A stretch of DNA of 47,425 bases from an uncultured Collinsella sp. (GCA_902492935.1 CABUNJ010000020.1:1-47425); one strand, 5' to 3'. Shown: positions 37,380 to 46,200, counted from the stretch's first letter. Program-made: numbers and translations. Notes: a model not told the origin generated them from the letters alone.

Positions 37380-37420
37380 TTCTAGAAACCTTCTAGAGCG
37401 CTTCTAGAAGGTTTCTAGAA
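37380..37420. repeat. 18-bp perfect inverted repeat overlapping the last phosphoesterase gene
   Basis: Bases 37380-37397 and 37403-37420 are exact reverse complements around GCGCT. Each arm itself contains TTCTAGAA and TTCTAGA motifs. It lies between two convergent genes and includes the stop codon and last eight or so codons of the downstream phosphoesterase. It may be a bidirectional transcript end or a recombination site; there is no T run. Confidence 0.9.
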
Positions 37421-38130
37421 CCGGGCGCAGCGTCTTCGATCGGCACGATGTCTCGGTAGATAAGGCAGTGTCTGGCGTCGCACCATTTGTCGCCGTGGTA
37501 GTGGCCGAAGAACCAGGCGCGGTAGCCGAGCCGCCCGTCGAGCTCGGCAAGGAATCGCTGAAGCCGGTCGTCCCGATACTCGCGTCCACGCTCGCGACAC
37601 AGCCCCTCGGCAAGGGCAGCCGGAGCCTCGTGAGTCACAACGTAGTCGACCTTCCAGCCCACGCGGTCGAGCGAGGAACGGCAGTGTTCCGTCTCTTTCT
37701 CACTCGGCATCTCCTCAGGCCACCAGCTCCTCCCCTCCTTGCGATACTGCCTGTCGTTGCTCGCGGCGCCGCCCATGGCAAGGACTGTGAGCCCGTCGAT
37801 ATCGAACACCTCTCCGCGCATCAGGTGCAGCACGTGCGGTCGTGCCTCATGGACGAGCCCGCCGTTCCACTCCCGCACCGGCAGCCCAGCCAGGGCATGG
37901 TGGTTCTCATGGTTGCCGTCTACGAAACACGTGGTCCAGGGCTTCGACTCGAACCAGTCGAGCCAATACCTCTCAGCATTCGAGCCATCCCAGACAAAGC
38001 CGAAGTCGCCGGCCACGATCACCACGTCATCGCGCGTCAGCGTGCGCCCCAGCGGCCAGTTTTTGAAGGCAAACCGGCTGGACCCGTACTCGGCCCTGCC
38101 GTGCACGTCGCCCGTCACATAGATAGCCAT
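37393..38130 (-). CDS. Calcineurin-like metallophosphoesterase, third gene of the operon
   Basis: A 245-aa cytoplasmic phosphoesterase. All five metallophosphoesterase motifs are intact: GDVHG (Asp8, His10), GDFGF (Asp42), GNHE (Asn73, His74), THEAP (His167) and GHYHGD (His210, His212). It is a clear paralogue of the gene just upstream (same length, same motif spacing, shared MRGEVF-D and MGGA-S-DR-YR blocks). The start at 38130 shares one base with the stop of that gene (TGATG), so the two are co-translated. The C-terminus (SRNLLEAL) is encoded inside the 37380-37420 palindrome. The substrate is unknown; the family includes protein phosphatases, nucleotidases, cyclic-nucleotide and RNA phosphodiesterases. 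Confidence 0.88.
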   Translation of the reverse strand: MAIYVTGDVHGRAEYGSSRFAFKNWPLGRTLTRDDVVIVAGDFGFVWDGSNAERYWLDWFESKPWTTCFVDGNHENHHALAGLPVREWNGGLVHEARPHVLHLMRGEVFDIDGLTVLAMGGAASNDRQYRKEGRSWWPEEMPSEKETEHCRSSLDRVGWKVDYVVTHEAPAALAEGLCRERGREYRDDRLQRFLAELDGRLGYRAWFFGHYHGDKWCDARHCLIYRDIVPIEDAAPGSRNLLEAL

Positions 38131-38855
38131 CAGTACGCACCCCACGGCAGGAGTTTGTCCCCAAGCCTCACGATCCGGTCATACAGCACCGTGTGCCATT
38201 CGTCTGGGTTGCCGTCTCGGTGAAAATGGCCGTAATACCAATGTTTATAGTCCAGGCGGTCCTCGAGCTCGTCGAGGAATCCGGTCAGCCGGTCCGCATC
38301 AGGGCGTTCCCAGCCTGGGTCCGGGTAGAGCGTCGGCGAGAGCATGCGCGTCGAGCAGGTATGGGTGATGGCGCAGTCGACCTTCCAGGCGACCTCGTCG
38401 AGCCTTGCCCGTGCGGCATCGAAATCGCGCTCGTCCGGCAGCTCCTGCGGCCACCACGAGCTGTACGGGATGCGGTACGCCCTGTCGACGCTCGTCGCCC
38501 CGCCCATGGTGAAGACCGTCTTCCCGTCGAACTCGAAGACCTCCCCGCGCATGAGGCGGCGGATGGACGAAGTATCCGACAGGCGCTGCGTCAGCCCGCC
38601 GCGCCACGGCTCCATGGGGCGCTCCGCCCAATGGTCGAAGCGCTCGTGGTTGCCGTCGACGAACAGCACCGTGTAGGGGCGCGACTCCAGCCAAGCGATA
38701 TCGGCGCATTCCTCGGCAGAGAAGTCCCACGGAAAGCCAAAGTCGCCGGCGATGATCAGATAGTCGTCGCTCGTCAGGCCATCCCCAAGCTCCCAGTCGC
38801 GGAGCTTTTGCATGTCGAGCCCACCGTGGATGTCGCCTGTCACATAGACCGTCAT
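38130..38855 (-). CDS. Calcineurin-like metallophosphoesterase, second gene of the operon
   Basis: A 241-aa enzyme with GDIHG (Asp8, His10), GDFGF (Asp38), GNHE (Asn69, His70), THTCS (His165) and GHFHRD (His210, His212), so a complete binuclear metal site. It overlaps the first phosphoesterase gene by 4 bp (ATGA, start at 38855) and the third by 1 bp. Paralogy with the third gene is obvious, while the first is only distantly related. Two diverged full copies side by side on a small element suggest distinct substrates or a heteromeric enzyme rather than a fresh duplication. No substrate-specifying domain is visible. Confidence 0.88.
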   Translation of the reverse strand: MTVYVTGDIHGGLDMQKLRDWELGDGLTSDDYLIIAGDFGFPWDFSAEECADIAWLESRPYTVLFVDGNHERFDHWAERPMEPWRGGLTQRLSDTSSIRRLMRGEVFEFDGKTVFTMGGATSVDRAYRIPYSSWWPQELPDERDFDAARARLDEVAWKVDCAITHTCSTRMLSPTLYPDPGWERPDADRLTGFLDELEDRLDYKHWYYGHFHRDGNPDEWHTVLYDRIVRLGDKLLPWGAY

Positions 38856-39490
38856 CGGACCACCTCTTTCCGCTTGTACGCCGCCAGCTCGCGCTCGACC
38901 TGCCTGTCGCCGGTCTCGTTGACCCACCAGGGCCATTTCACCCGGCCGCACGGCTCGCCGACTCCGGCGAACCACCCCCTCAGCCCGTCGAGGCTCACCG
39001 GGGAGTGCCCGTTGGCATCGCAACCGACGTCGTAGCGCAGAAGGCCCTGCTTGCGGTTGAACTCGTTGTACGCGCCGCCGCTGCTGTGGATGTGCCCGTG
39101 GAGGTGCCACGACCCATGGTTCATGCCCTGCCAGTCGGCCATGGGGTAATGGCTCAGGACGATCTTCTGCCCGTCGATCTTGAGCACGCAGATCGGCGGC
39201 TCCACGGTGAACGCGCCCGCGACCGTCGGCTGGGTCCAGTCCTTGTCGTGGTTTCCCGGGACGAGGTGGATGCGCCTGCAGGCGATCCGCTTGCGCAGGG
39301 CATAGGCGTCCTGGGCGGTCATCTTGAATGAGAAATCCCCCAGGATGTAGAGCTCGTCGTCCATGGCGACCCTGCCGTTGATGTTGTCGACGATGGCGTC
39401 GTTCATCTGCCAAATCGTCTCCCACGGGCGGTCGGTAAACTTCAGCACGTTCTCATGCCCGAAATGGGTGTCGCTGGTAAACCAGATCAT
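38852..39490 (-). CDS. Phage-type metallophosphoesterase, first gene of the operon
   Basis: A 212-aa phosphoesterase of the compact family often seen in phages and mobile elements, opening with TSDTHFGHENVLKFTDRPW. Metal-site residues are Asp7, His9, Asp52 (GDFSF), Asn80/His81 (GNHD), His114 (SHYP) and His133/His135 (HGHIHS). GGAG lies 9 nt before the start at 39490. It overlaps the second gene by 4 bp, so all three phosphoesterases form one tightly coupled transcript and are expected in fixed ratio. The 240 or so bases upstream are AT-rich and should hold the promoter. Known relatives act on nucleotides or nucleic-acid ends, but the role here is open. Confidence 0.88.
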   Translation of the reverse strand: MIWFTSDTHFGHENVLKFTDRPWETIWQMNDAIVDNINGRVAMDDELYILGDFSFKMTAQDAYALRKRIACRRIHLVPGNHDKDWTQPTVAGAFTVEPPICVLKIDGQKIVLSHYPMADWQGMNHGSWHLHGHIHSSGGAYNEFNRKQGLLRYDVGCDANGHSPVSLDGLRGWFAGVGEPCGRVKWPWWVNETGDRQVERELAAYKRKEVVR

Positions 39491-39693
39491 ATTTATAGTC
39501 TCCTTTTATCGCTAAAAAACGTTCTCCTTCGATGCCAGGAGACGTATTTTGAGCGACATGAGGTACATATCCCTCATGTTCCAAGCTCCAATCTGCCGAA
39601 TTTGCTCGGATAAAAGTCTAAAGCTTCGATAGCGAGCACAATTTGATTTTTGAATTATGGACGAATTCCTCGTCAAGAGGGTAAAATAATGCC

Positions 39694-39779
39694 GACGGCA
39701 GCCCAAGTTGTAGTGAGCTGGGCAGAGCCGTTGCTTAACGAAGTTAGGTCATCGTCTTAGCGACGGTGACCTTTCTTTT
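39694..39779 (+). ncRNA. Candidate antisense RNA facing the 41-aa peptide gene
   Basis: On the plus strand a TAAAAT -10-like box (39682-39687) precedes a hairpin AGGTCATCGTC/GACGGTGACCT (39745-39755 and 39761-39771) followed by TTCTTTTT, an intrinsic terminator. The predicted RNA of about 85 nt would overlap the 3' end of the minus-strand peptide gene by some 20 nt. The -35 is weak. A 23-codon frame (39690-39761) lies within it but has no good ribosome site. Confidence 0.4.
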
Positions 39780-39882
39780 TGGGCTTCGAGCCCTGCTTAA
39801 GTGCCTTGGAAAGGCCGACAAGGGCCGTGAGGAGCGAGACCATAGCGGTCAGGAGCTTCACGAACTCGGTGAAATCGGTCAT
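39757..39882 (-). CDS. 41-aa hydrophobic peptide with basic tail (toxin-like)
   Basis: A small gene easily missed. Residues 5-28 form one hydrophobic/amphipathic helix (FVKLLTAMVSLLTALVGLSK) and the rest is a strongly basic tail (KPKKKGHRR). GGAGG lies 8 nt before the ATG at 39882, an excellent site, and an extended -10 (TGATAGAAT, minus strand, 39946-39954) lies about 65 nt upstream. A plus-strand RNA may converge on its 3' end. A single short membrane helix with a basic tail plus convergent antisense RNA is the layout of type I toxins such as the Fst/TxpA groups. Alternatives are a small membrane regulator of the neighbouring genes. No family is recognised by sequence. Confidence 0.62.
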   Translation of the reverse strand: MTDFTEFVKLLTAMVSLLTALVGLSKALKQGSKPKKKGHRR

Positions 39883-40070
39883 GGGCATCACCTCCCATCG
39901 AATGGAGGGCTCTGCCCGGCACGAGGACTGCCGACAGCGAGGACGATTCTATCAGAGTGGCTGGCCCTCTTCATTCAATTCATGCTCCCCACCCTCGCCG
40001 AGACTGCAGGCGTGGCAGAATCGGCACCGAACGGTAGCGCGCCAGGGCACTGACGATGAACTATCCAAAA

Positions 40071-41270
40071 CTAGCGAGGCGTGTCACCACGTGAGAAATC
40101 GCCACGGTCGATAACGCGATCGTCCATCTGTCGCGACACAGCGCTACCGCCGTGCGCCTGGCCGGCGGTGCGAACGCGGTCATCGCCGGCATCGGGAACG
40201 GCGCCGGCGTAACGGTTGCGAATCTCCCTCGCATAACCGCGACGCGCAAGAAGCTCATCGCGAACCGCCGGATCTTCGAGCAGGTCTTCATCACACTTCG
40301 GTGCAATGAATTTAGGAAACGAATTGTAGGCGACGCCTTTGCTTGCTTTAGCCTGCTCGACCCACGCCGAGTATGCTTTCTTGAGTCGTCGGATGTAAAT
40401 CTCACAGCGCTTCTCGTATGGAAGCGCACGCTCGGCCTCCAACACGTTATTTTCGAAAGCCGTCTGCAATGACTTCAACGCGAAGCGTCCGTCAAGACGA
40501 GCCAGGTTGAAGGTGCACTTCGGATTGCCGTCTTCTTTGATATCGAGATCTGTCGCATAGACTCGATTGTTCTTGATGAAAATGTCTACGCCCCATGATG
40601 CAAGTAGTTTTTTGAACTGCTCCATATTCTTTACGCGACCTTCGTCAATCGCAATATGGATCAGCTCACGCAGATTGTTTTTATAACTGTACTCGCCGCG
40701 ACAAATAATCTCCTTTTCCGTGTCGCGCGGCTGTCGATCTCGAATCTTCGAATTCTTCTTTCCCTTTTCGAGCTGAGCGAGATTCCAGTCCTTATCGAGT
40801 TCGCGGACCCATGAGGCGCGTTCGTACTTTCCGTGCCGCCCGCCCGTCTCGCAACGCTTGCCGGTTAACAAATCGGTACGGTTGATCGCCATGTGCACTG
40901 CGTAGCGTTTTCCCGCCTTATCGCTTTCTTCGTGCAGCGCGAGAATCACCTGTTGATGCGGATAGTGCTTCGCAAGCCATTGCTCCGCGTAGGCCAGACA
41001 TGCATCGGGGGTCATCTTGCCTCCGTTGCATGAGCATTCTTCCGGAAGAAACGCGAGGATCTGGTGTAGCAGGATTACGTTTTTGGCTCCGGCTCTCGAC
41101 GGCTTGTCGTGATGGAAAACCTTTCTGGTTCTATCCATTTTCGAAAACCAGCGGTCGCTCCATTCGATGTTCCAGCCACCACGCGCAATCGCATCTTTTC
41201 CGTTGATGTATTTGCGGACGTTCTTTGCGTAGCGCTCGCTCGATATGCTTTTCTGCTTAATGACGGTCAT
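40071..41270 (-). CDS. Relaxase/mobilization nuclease
   Basis: A 399-aa DNA-nicking relaxase, probably MOBP-like. The N-terminal domain (1-130) has a Tyr-rich start (SSERYAKNVRKYINGKD) and the HUH-like block HMAINRTDLLTGKR around residues 126-139, with the preceding VILALHEESDKAG strand-loop. The C-terminal half is basic and helical. It would cut and hold the transferred strand at oriT. The start is ATG 41270 with GGTGA upstream, overlapping the mobC-like gene by 14 bp, so the two are co-translated. The GC-rich C-terminal tail differs in composition from the rest. There is no coupling protein or secretion channel, so a co-resident conjugative element is needed. Confidence 0.85.
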   Translation of the reverse strand: MTVIKQKSISSERYAKNVRKYINGKDAIARGGWNIEWSDRWFSKMDRTRKVFHHDKPSRAGAKNVILLHQILAFLPEECSCNGGKMTPDACLAYAEQWLAKHYPHQQVILALHEESDKAGKRYAVHMAINRTDLLTGKRCETGGRHGKYERASWVRELDKDWNLAQLEKGKKNSKIRDRQPRDTEKEIICRGEYSYKNNLRELIHIAIDEGRVKNMEQFKKLLASWGVDIFIKNNRVYATDLDIKEDGNPKCTFNLARLDGRFALKSLQTAFENNVLEAERALPYEKRCEIYIRRLKKAYSAWVEQAKASKGVAYNSFPKFIAPKCDEDLLEDPAVRDELLARRGYAREIRNRYAGAVPDAGDDRVRTAGQAHGGSAVSRQMDDRVIDRGDFSRGDTPR

Positions 41271-41799
41271 TTTGATCACCGCCGACGAAATAGCGCTTCT
41301 CGAGCTCGTCGATAAAACGATCCAGCTTACGCCCAACTTGGTAAACCTTTTCGAGTGTGCGGAAAACAGCTTTCCCGTTATACGCGGGAAGCCCTTGGGC
41401 GTTCACAAAATACATCAGCTGATTGAGGTTTGTTCCTTCCTTCAAAAGCTCGTGATAGATTTTGTCGATCGACGCCCGATCGACATCGATTTTCTCGACA
41501 TGCCCTTTGAGCAGTACGCGACGAGCATACGCACTGACAGTCATATCGAGGGAATCAGCATTGCTTTCGATTTTTCTTTTTTCTTCCGGCGAGACCCGGA
41601 CGTGAATGTCATCGGTTCGGGATTTTTGATCAGCGATTTCCGCCAGACCAAAATCGATATCGAGATCGTCGGCATTGCACAAAACGAAACGTATGAGTTC
41701 CGCCTCGCTCATCTCATGTCGCTTTGCGATTGCAGTGATGACTTTCTTCTCTTCATCAGAAAGAGACGCCTTGATGGTGTGTGGGCGGAGCCTGCTCAT
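41257..41799 (-). CDS. MobC-like mobilization accessory protein
   Basis: A 180-aa DNA-binding protein with two ribbon-helix-helix-like segments (about 7-41 and 63-97; the second reads HVRVSPEEKRKIESNADSLD) and a C-terminal helical region with LLKEGTNLNQLMYFVNAQGL, the block typical of MobC proteins. MobC binds oriT and helps the relaxase melt the nic region. GGAGG precedes the start at 41799. It is immediately upstream of the relaxase and downstream of the hairpin-rich oriT candidate. Confidence 0.85.
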   Translation of the reverse strand: MSRLRPHTIKASLSDEEKKVITAIAKRHEMSEAELIRFVLCNADDLDIDFGLAEIADQKSRTDDIHVRVSPEEKRKIESNADSLDMTVSAYARRVLLKGHVEKIDVDRASIDKIYHELLKEGTNLNQLMYFVNAQGLPAYNGKAVFRTLEKVYQVGRKLDRFIDELEKRYFVGGDQNDRH

Positions 41800-42260
41800 G
41801 ATTCCTCCGGAAAACGAATCAGCGATCGGAGAGGCCTCCGATCAAAACCTGCTATGCGATTCGCTTTCCTTTTGAGGAACGGCTGGCGTCGTTCCGAACA
41901 TGAAGAATCGTCGCCGCGATTCTTCATCGCGAAGTTTCAACTTCACGATAACCTTATCGCCGTAGCAGGCGATAAGCAAGGTCTGTGGCGTGGTGTTTTT
42001 GGGGTCCGAATGGACCCACAAAAATGCCACCCACAGTCATCTTGCAATCACCGGGACGGCGATTGGGCGGAGCGTAGCGTAGACACGAAATGAGAGGCCT
42101 CGTTTCGAGCGAAAGGCTTCGCGGTGTCGTAGTGTCAGCGGAGACCGTGAGCGGAAGCGAATTTTTAACGCGAAGGATACTGAATGTTAGAAATTCGCTG
42201 TAGCGAGGGCGGAGCGGTAATGCGAATGCGAGGGATGCCGAGTTTTTGCATTACCGCGCA
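41800..42260. other. Candidate oriT region: dense cluster of inverted repeats
   Basis: About 460 bases upstream of mobC without a convincing gene but with at least seven hairpins: GATCGGAG/CTCCGATC (near 41824), GGAACG/CGTTCC, GAAGAATCG/CGATTCTTC, GAAGTT/AACTTC, CTTATCGCC/GGCGATAAG, the long palindrome 41983-42036 and GCGGTAATGC/GCATTACCGC (42214-42223 and 42248-42257). Position next to mobC-mobA and this density fit an origin of transfer. The nic site cannot be named without comparison. Confidence 0.6.
41983..42036. repeat. 54-bp imperfect palindrome in the oriT candidate
   Basis: Nested matched blocks CTGTGG, TGG, TTTTTG and GGTCC on the left pair with GGACC, CAAAAA, CCA and CCACAG on the right around a GAAT loop. 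Neither side has a terminator-like T run at its end. It is the largest palindrome in the mob region and the best candidate for the relaxosome core. Confidence 0.8.
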
Positions 42261-42410
42261 GCGGACTCCGGGCGAGGGCTGGAGCAAGTTGATGGAAGAC
42301 CTTACCGATTTGCGGAAGGTTTTGCCCGAAGCATCCGGCACCGCCGGATTCTTTTGGAACGGCCTCTCGTTTGATTGCTTTCCTATCGTTTGCTCCCAAA
42401 CTGGGCGTCT

Positions 42411-42435
42411 AAAAAAGGCGGCCGAACCGGCCGCC
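42411..42435 (-). terminator. Terminator of the lipoprotein gene
   Basis: Arms GGCGGCCG/CGGCCGCC with an AAC loop are followed on the minus strand by TTTTTT. It lies 50 nt after the lipoprotein stop and insulates the mob region. Confidence 0.92.
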
Positions 42436-42485
42436 CACAAATAAATAAACATTCACCGAATGTAAGAGGAGAGGAACGATGCACA

Positions 42486-43139
42486 TTACTCCCAGTGACC
42501 GGCGACGTCGACAACCCAATGCTGTCCCGTAGCCTGCTGTTCATAATGTCCCTGGTCCTCAGAGGTGGTATACGAATCATCTACAACGGATCCACCGATA
42601 CCGCCGTTTTCGCCATCGTTAATAATCCAAGCGTAGGCGGCATCGGATGAATCGAAGGGCCCTACCATAGTACCACCATGATTGACCCAGAAACGAGGAT
42701 GACGCGTGTATACCACGTTCGGTACCCAGACCTGGCTGTAGTCGGTTTCCCAGTGGCCCTGCTCGGCAACCCATTTCTTCTGGCTACCGCTGTTGGAAGA
42801 GGAATTATTGCTGCCGGAACCCTGTGAATTGCCGGAATTCTGCTTCGAGTCGGAGGAGTTTCCCTTGCTGTCAGACTTCGACGAGTCGGAAGACTTGTTA
42901 TCCTCTTTCTTGGAGTCATCGGACTTCTGGTCCTTGTCGTCGGATTCTTTCTTCTCCTCGGTCTTGGTTCCAGAGGCTTGCGCCGCCTTTTCTTCGCTCG
43001 GCTTCTTTTTGTCTTTATTCTTTACCGCCGCGGCGGCCCTTTCCGTAGAGCCGCTTCCTTGCTTTGCAACGCTGGCACATCCAAGTTGAGGTGCCGAAAG
43101 GCACACCAGAAGCGCAACGATAATAGCCTTTGTTCTCAC
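42486..43139 (-). CDS. Lipoprotein with Lys/Ser/Asp-rich stalk and aromatic C-terminal domain
   Basis: A 217-aa exported lipoprotein. The signal peptide ends in a lipobox (LSAPQLGC, Cys21), then a charged low-complexity stalk (about 30-115, Lys/Glu/Asp/Ser/Asn) and a C-terminal domain of about 95 residues rich in Trp, His and Tyr (WVAEQGHWETDYSQVW, ending QHWVVDVAGHWE). The GHWE motif occurs twice. I use GTG 43139 as the start because GGGAG is 6 nt upstream and gives a compact signal peptide; the ATG six codons earlier is inside the 43162-43197 hairpin's flank. It follows the giant surface protein on the same strand and is probably co-expressed with it. No known function. Confidence 0.75.
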   Translation of the reverse strand: MRTKAIIVALLVCLSAPQLGCASVAKQGSGSTERAAAAVKNKDKKKPSEEKAAQASGTKTEEKKESDDKDQKSDDSKKEDNKSSDSSKSDSKGNSSDSKQNSGNSQGSGSNNSSSNSGSQKKWVAEQGHWETDYSQVWVPNVVYTRHPRFWVNHGGTMVGPFDSSDAAYAWIINDGENGGIGGSVVDDSYTTSEDQGHYEQQATGQHWVVDVAGHWE

Positions 43140-43161
43140 ACCGATCTCCCTGTCCATGAAA

Positions 43162-43197
43162 CCGGGCGTTGGACACTAGCCGATATCCAACGCCCGG
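43162..43197 (-). terminator. Hairpin between the surface-protein and lipoprotein genes
   Basis: 12-bp perfect arms CCGGGCGTTGGA/TCCAACGCCCGG with a 12-nt loop, starting 8 nt after the surface-protein stop. Only TTT follows on the minus strand, so it may attenuate rather than end transcription and allow some read-through into the lipoprotein gene. Confidence 0.6.
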
Positions 43198-43204
43198 CTT
43201 GCTT

Positions 43205-46200
43205 TTACATCTGCTCGCGGCGCTTCTTTTGATCGAGGAAGACGCCGGCTGCCACGAGGACGGTACCGCCGATGGCGAACGTCTCGCCGATGAGTCCCGC
43301 GCGGTCACCGGTCTGGGCGAGGCTGCCGGGCTGGGCGGTATCCGTGCCGGCGAGGTGCTTCGGGGTGTATGCCGCCTGCTGCTTTGCCGCCTCCTCTGCC
43401 TCCTGTCGTGCGATCTCATCGGAAAGCTTCTGCTCCGCTGCGATGCGGTCGGACTTCGCCGACTCGTAGGCGGCGAGTGCCGCATCGTAGCCGGGCTGGA
43501 GCTCGTCCACCGCGGCCTGCTTCTCGTCCAGGATGGCCTTGGCGGGCGCGATCTTGGCGCGTGCCTCGACTGCTGCGGCGAAAAGCGCGTTGAGGGCGTC
43601 ATCCGCGTTCACATCATGGCCGGAAGCGATCGCCGCGCCGGCATCGATGGAGTTCAGCTTCGACAGCTTGGCGTCTGCCTGCGCCTTCGCCTGCTCGGCG
43701 GCGGAGACCAGGGACTCGGCGGCGGCGGTATCCGCCTTCGCGGCATCGAGGGCGGCCTTGGTGTCATTGACGGCCTTTGCTGCATCCTGCTCGCGCTGCT
43801 GTGCCTCTGCGAGCTTCGCGGCAAGATCGGTGAGGATGTCGAGGTTCGACTGTGCGTCATCGAGATCGGTCTGGGAGCCGGTAAGCCTGTCGGCGGCAAC
43901 GCCGGTGTCGGTCTTTGCGGCATCGACGGCATGCTGGGCATCCGCGAGGGCGCGTGCGGTGGCGTCCGCCTTTTGCTCGGCGGCGGCGAGGACGGTCGCT
44001 TTCTCGGTCTGATCGGCTACCGCCGAGTCATGGACGCTCTTTGCTGTATCGAGCGCCTTCTTGGCGTCGGCGACGTCCTGGAAGAACTTCGCGAGATCGG
44101 CGTTCGCATCCATGACGTCCTGCTGCTTGGCCTCGGTGTCCGCCTTGGCGGAATCCAGCTTGGTCTGTGCGGCCGTTACGGCTGCGTTGGCGGCATCAAA
44201 GGCGACCTGTTTCTGCTGGACGGTCGACTTTGCCGTATCGACTGCCGCGTTGGCGGCATCGAGGTCCGATTTCGCCGCATCAAGCTCGGTCTGGGCATCC
44301 GTGACGCCCTGCTGCTTGGCGGCGACATCAGCCTTGGCGGCATCGACGGCACGCTGGGCATCGGCAACACCCTGCTTTGCGGCATCGACACCTGCCTGTG
44401 CGGAATCCACCGCGACCTGCTTCTGCTGGACGGTTTCAGCGGCGTCGGTAGCTGCCTGCTTCTTGGATGCGAGATTGGCCTTGGCTGCGTCGAGTGCGCT
44501 CTTGGCGTTCTTGAGGCCGTTGATATAGGAGGTCAGCTTCTGCTCATACTCGTCGACAGACATGGGGTTCATGTTCCAACCGGAGCCTGCCCAACCCAGG
44601 TTTGCGGTATCGAAGCTGTCGGTCTTCCAGCCGTTCATGGTTCCCTTGCTGCAGACCGCCATGCCCATATAGCCGATTTCAGGGCTGATGACATGCAGGT
44701 AGTGACCGACAGTTGCGGGATATCCGGCAACCTTAAAATGCTGGTTGACATAGGATTCAATCCCACTATGCGACTTGTAGAAGTCTACGGCATCCTTACC
44801 GGTTAGACCGGTGACGCCATAGAGCTCCTGAACCGCCTGATCGAAGAAAGCCTTTTCTTGGTCAACCCACTGCGGTTTCGGATCGGTTCCATAATTCCAT
44901 GCGAGGTTTTCGGTCGTATCGAACTGCATGGAATGTCCAAACTTGACATCGGAATAGTTTGCGTTGGCTATCGCCGCTGCAATGAGCTTATAGGTGACCT
45001 GGAGTTCGGAGAGACCGACGGACTTGCGATACTCGTTGATGGACTTCATGTACGGGATTGCCGCGAGCATGTTGTCGAGACTGGTCGCATCGAGGCTGTT
45101 TCCGACCTCGGTGTAGTCCTTGTGTGTACAGTTCTGGATGATCTCGATGGCTGAATCGGCACCCATGGCACGGAAGAAGCCGATGGCTCCCTGCTTGAGT
45201 TGCGCGTCGGCGGAATCGAGTTTCGCCTGTGCCTCGTCGACCTTCTGCTGCGCGGCGGTCACGGCGGCGTCTGCGGTATCCTTTGCGGCCTTGGCGTTCA
45301 CGAGCTCTACGTCGGCGGCTGCCTTGGCTGCCTCGGCGTCCTTGACAGCCTGCTTCGCGGCATCCAGCTTGGCGACGGCGTCGGCATTCGCCTGCTTGGC
45401 CGCATCGAGGCCGGCGTTCGCGGCATCGAGAGCGGACTGGGCGGCGTTCACACCGGATTCGGCATCGGCCGCGGCCTGCTGCTTTACGGAGAGGGCCACC
45501 TGGGCATCATTCAGGTCGGCCTGTGCCGTTGCCGCAGCGGACTGTACCTGCTCGAGCTCGGACTCGCACTGGGACTGTGTCGCTTGTGCGGCAACGAGGG
45601 CTGCCTCCGCGTCCGCGACCTTCTGTTTTGCCGCATCGTACTCCGGACCGCTGGCGCCTGCCTCCGCTGCAGCGAGGTCTGCTTTCGCCTTCTCGTAGGC
45701 GGCGCTGGCGGCTGCGGCCTTCGCATCCGCCGCATCCTTGTTCTGCTGGGCTGCAGCGAGGACGGCATCGGCGGCATCCTTTGCAGACTGGGCCGCAACC
45801 AGCTTGGACTGGGCATCGGCAAGCGTTGCGTTGGCGTTGTCCAGTTCGGCCTGTGCCCTGTCCACGGCAGCCTGGGCGTCGCGCACGGCCTGCTCGGCGG
45901 CACTGATTGCCTCCGGGGTGGCGCTTACGGCATCTGCCTTGGCTTTATCGAGGGCATCCTTGGCATCCTGGGCCGCCTTGAGGGCGGACTGGTACGCTTC
46001 GTCCTTCTCGGACGCATCCGCCTTGGCGTCTGCGAGACCCGCCTTCGCCTGCTCGAGGTCCTTGCCGGCGGCATCGGCGGCGTCCTTGCCCTCCGCGACC
46101 TGACGGGCGTACTCGTCCATTGCCGCTCGGTCGGCTGCCGTACCGGCGCTGACTGCCAAATCGTAGGATGCCTTGGCCTGGTCGCGGGCGGAAGCCGCCT

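Noticed and set aside
39512..39706. A 64-codon minus-strand frame upstream of the phosphoesterases
   Set aside because: No ribosome site and composition typical of noncoding AT-rich DNA; more likely promoter and leader.
42184..42444. An 86-codon plus-strand frame starting behind AAGGA
   Set aside because: The ribosome site is fair, but it spans a 10-bp inverted repeat and the terminator stem and resembles no family. I leave it uncalled, though it could be re-examined by comparison.
42165..42452. A 95-codon minus-strand frame between the lipoprotein and mobC
   Set aside because: It reads through the strong terminator at 42411-42435 and lacks a ribosome site; the region is better explained as noncoding mob DNA.
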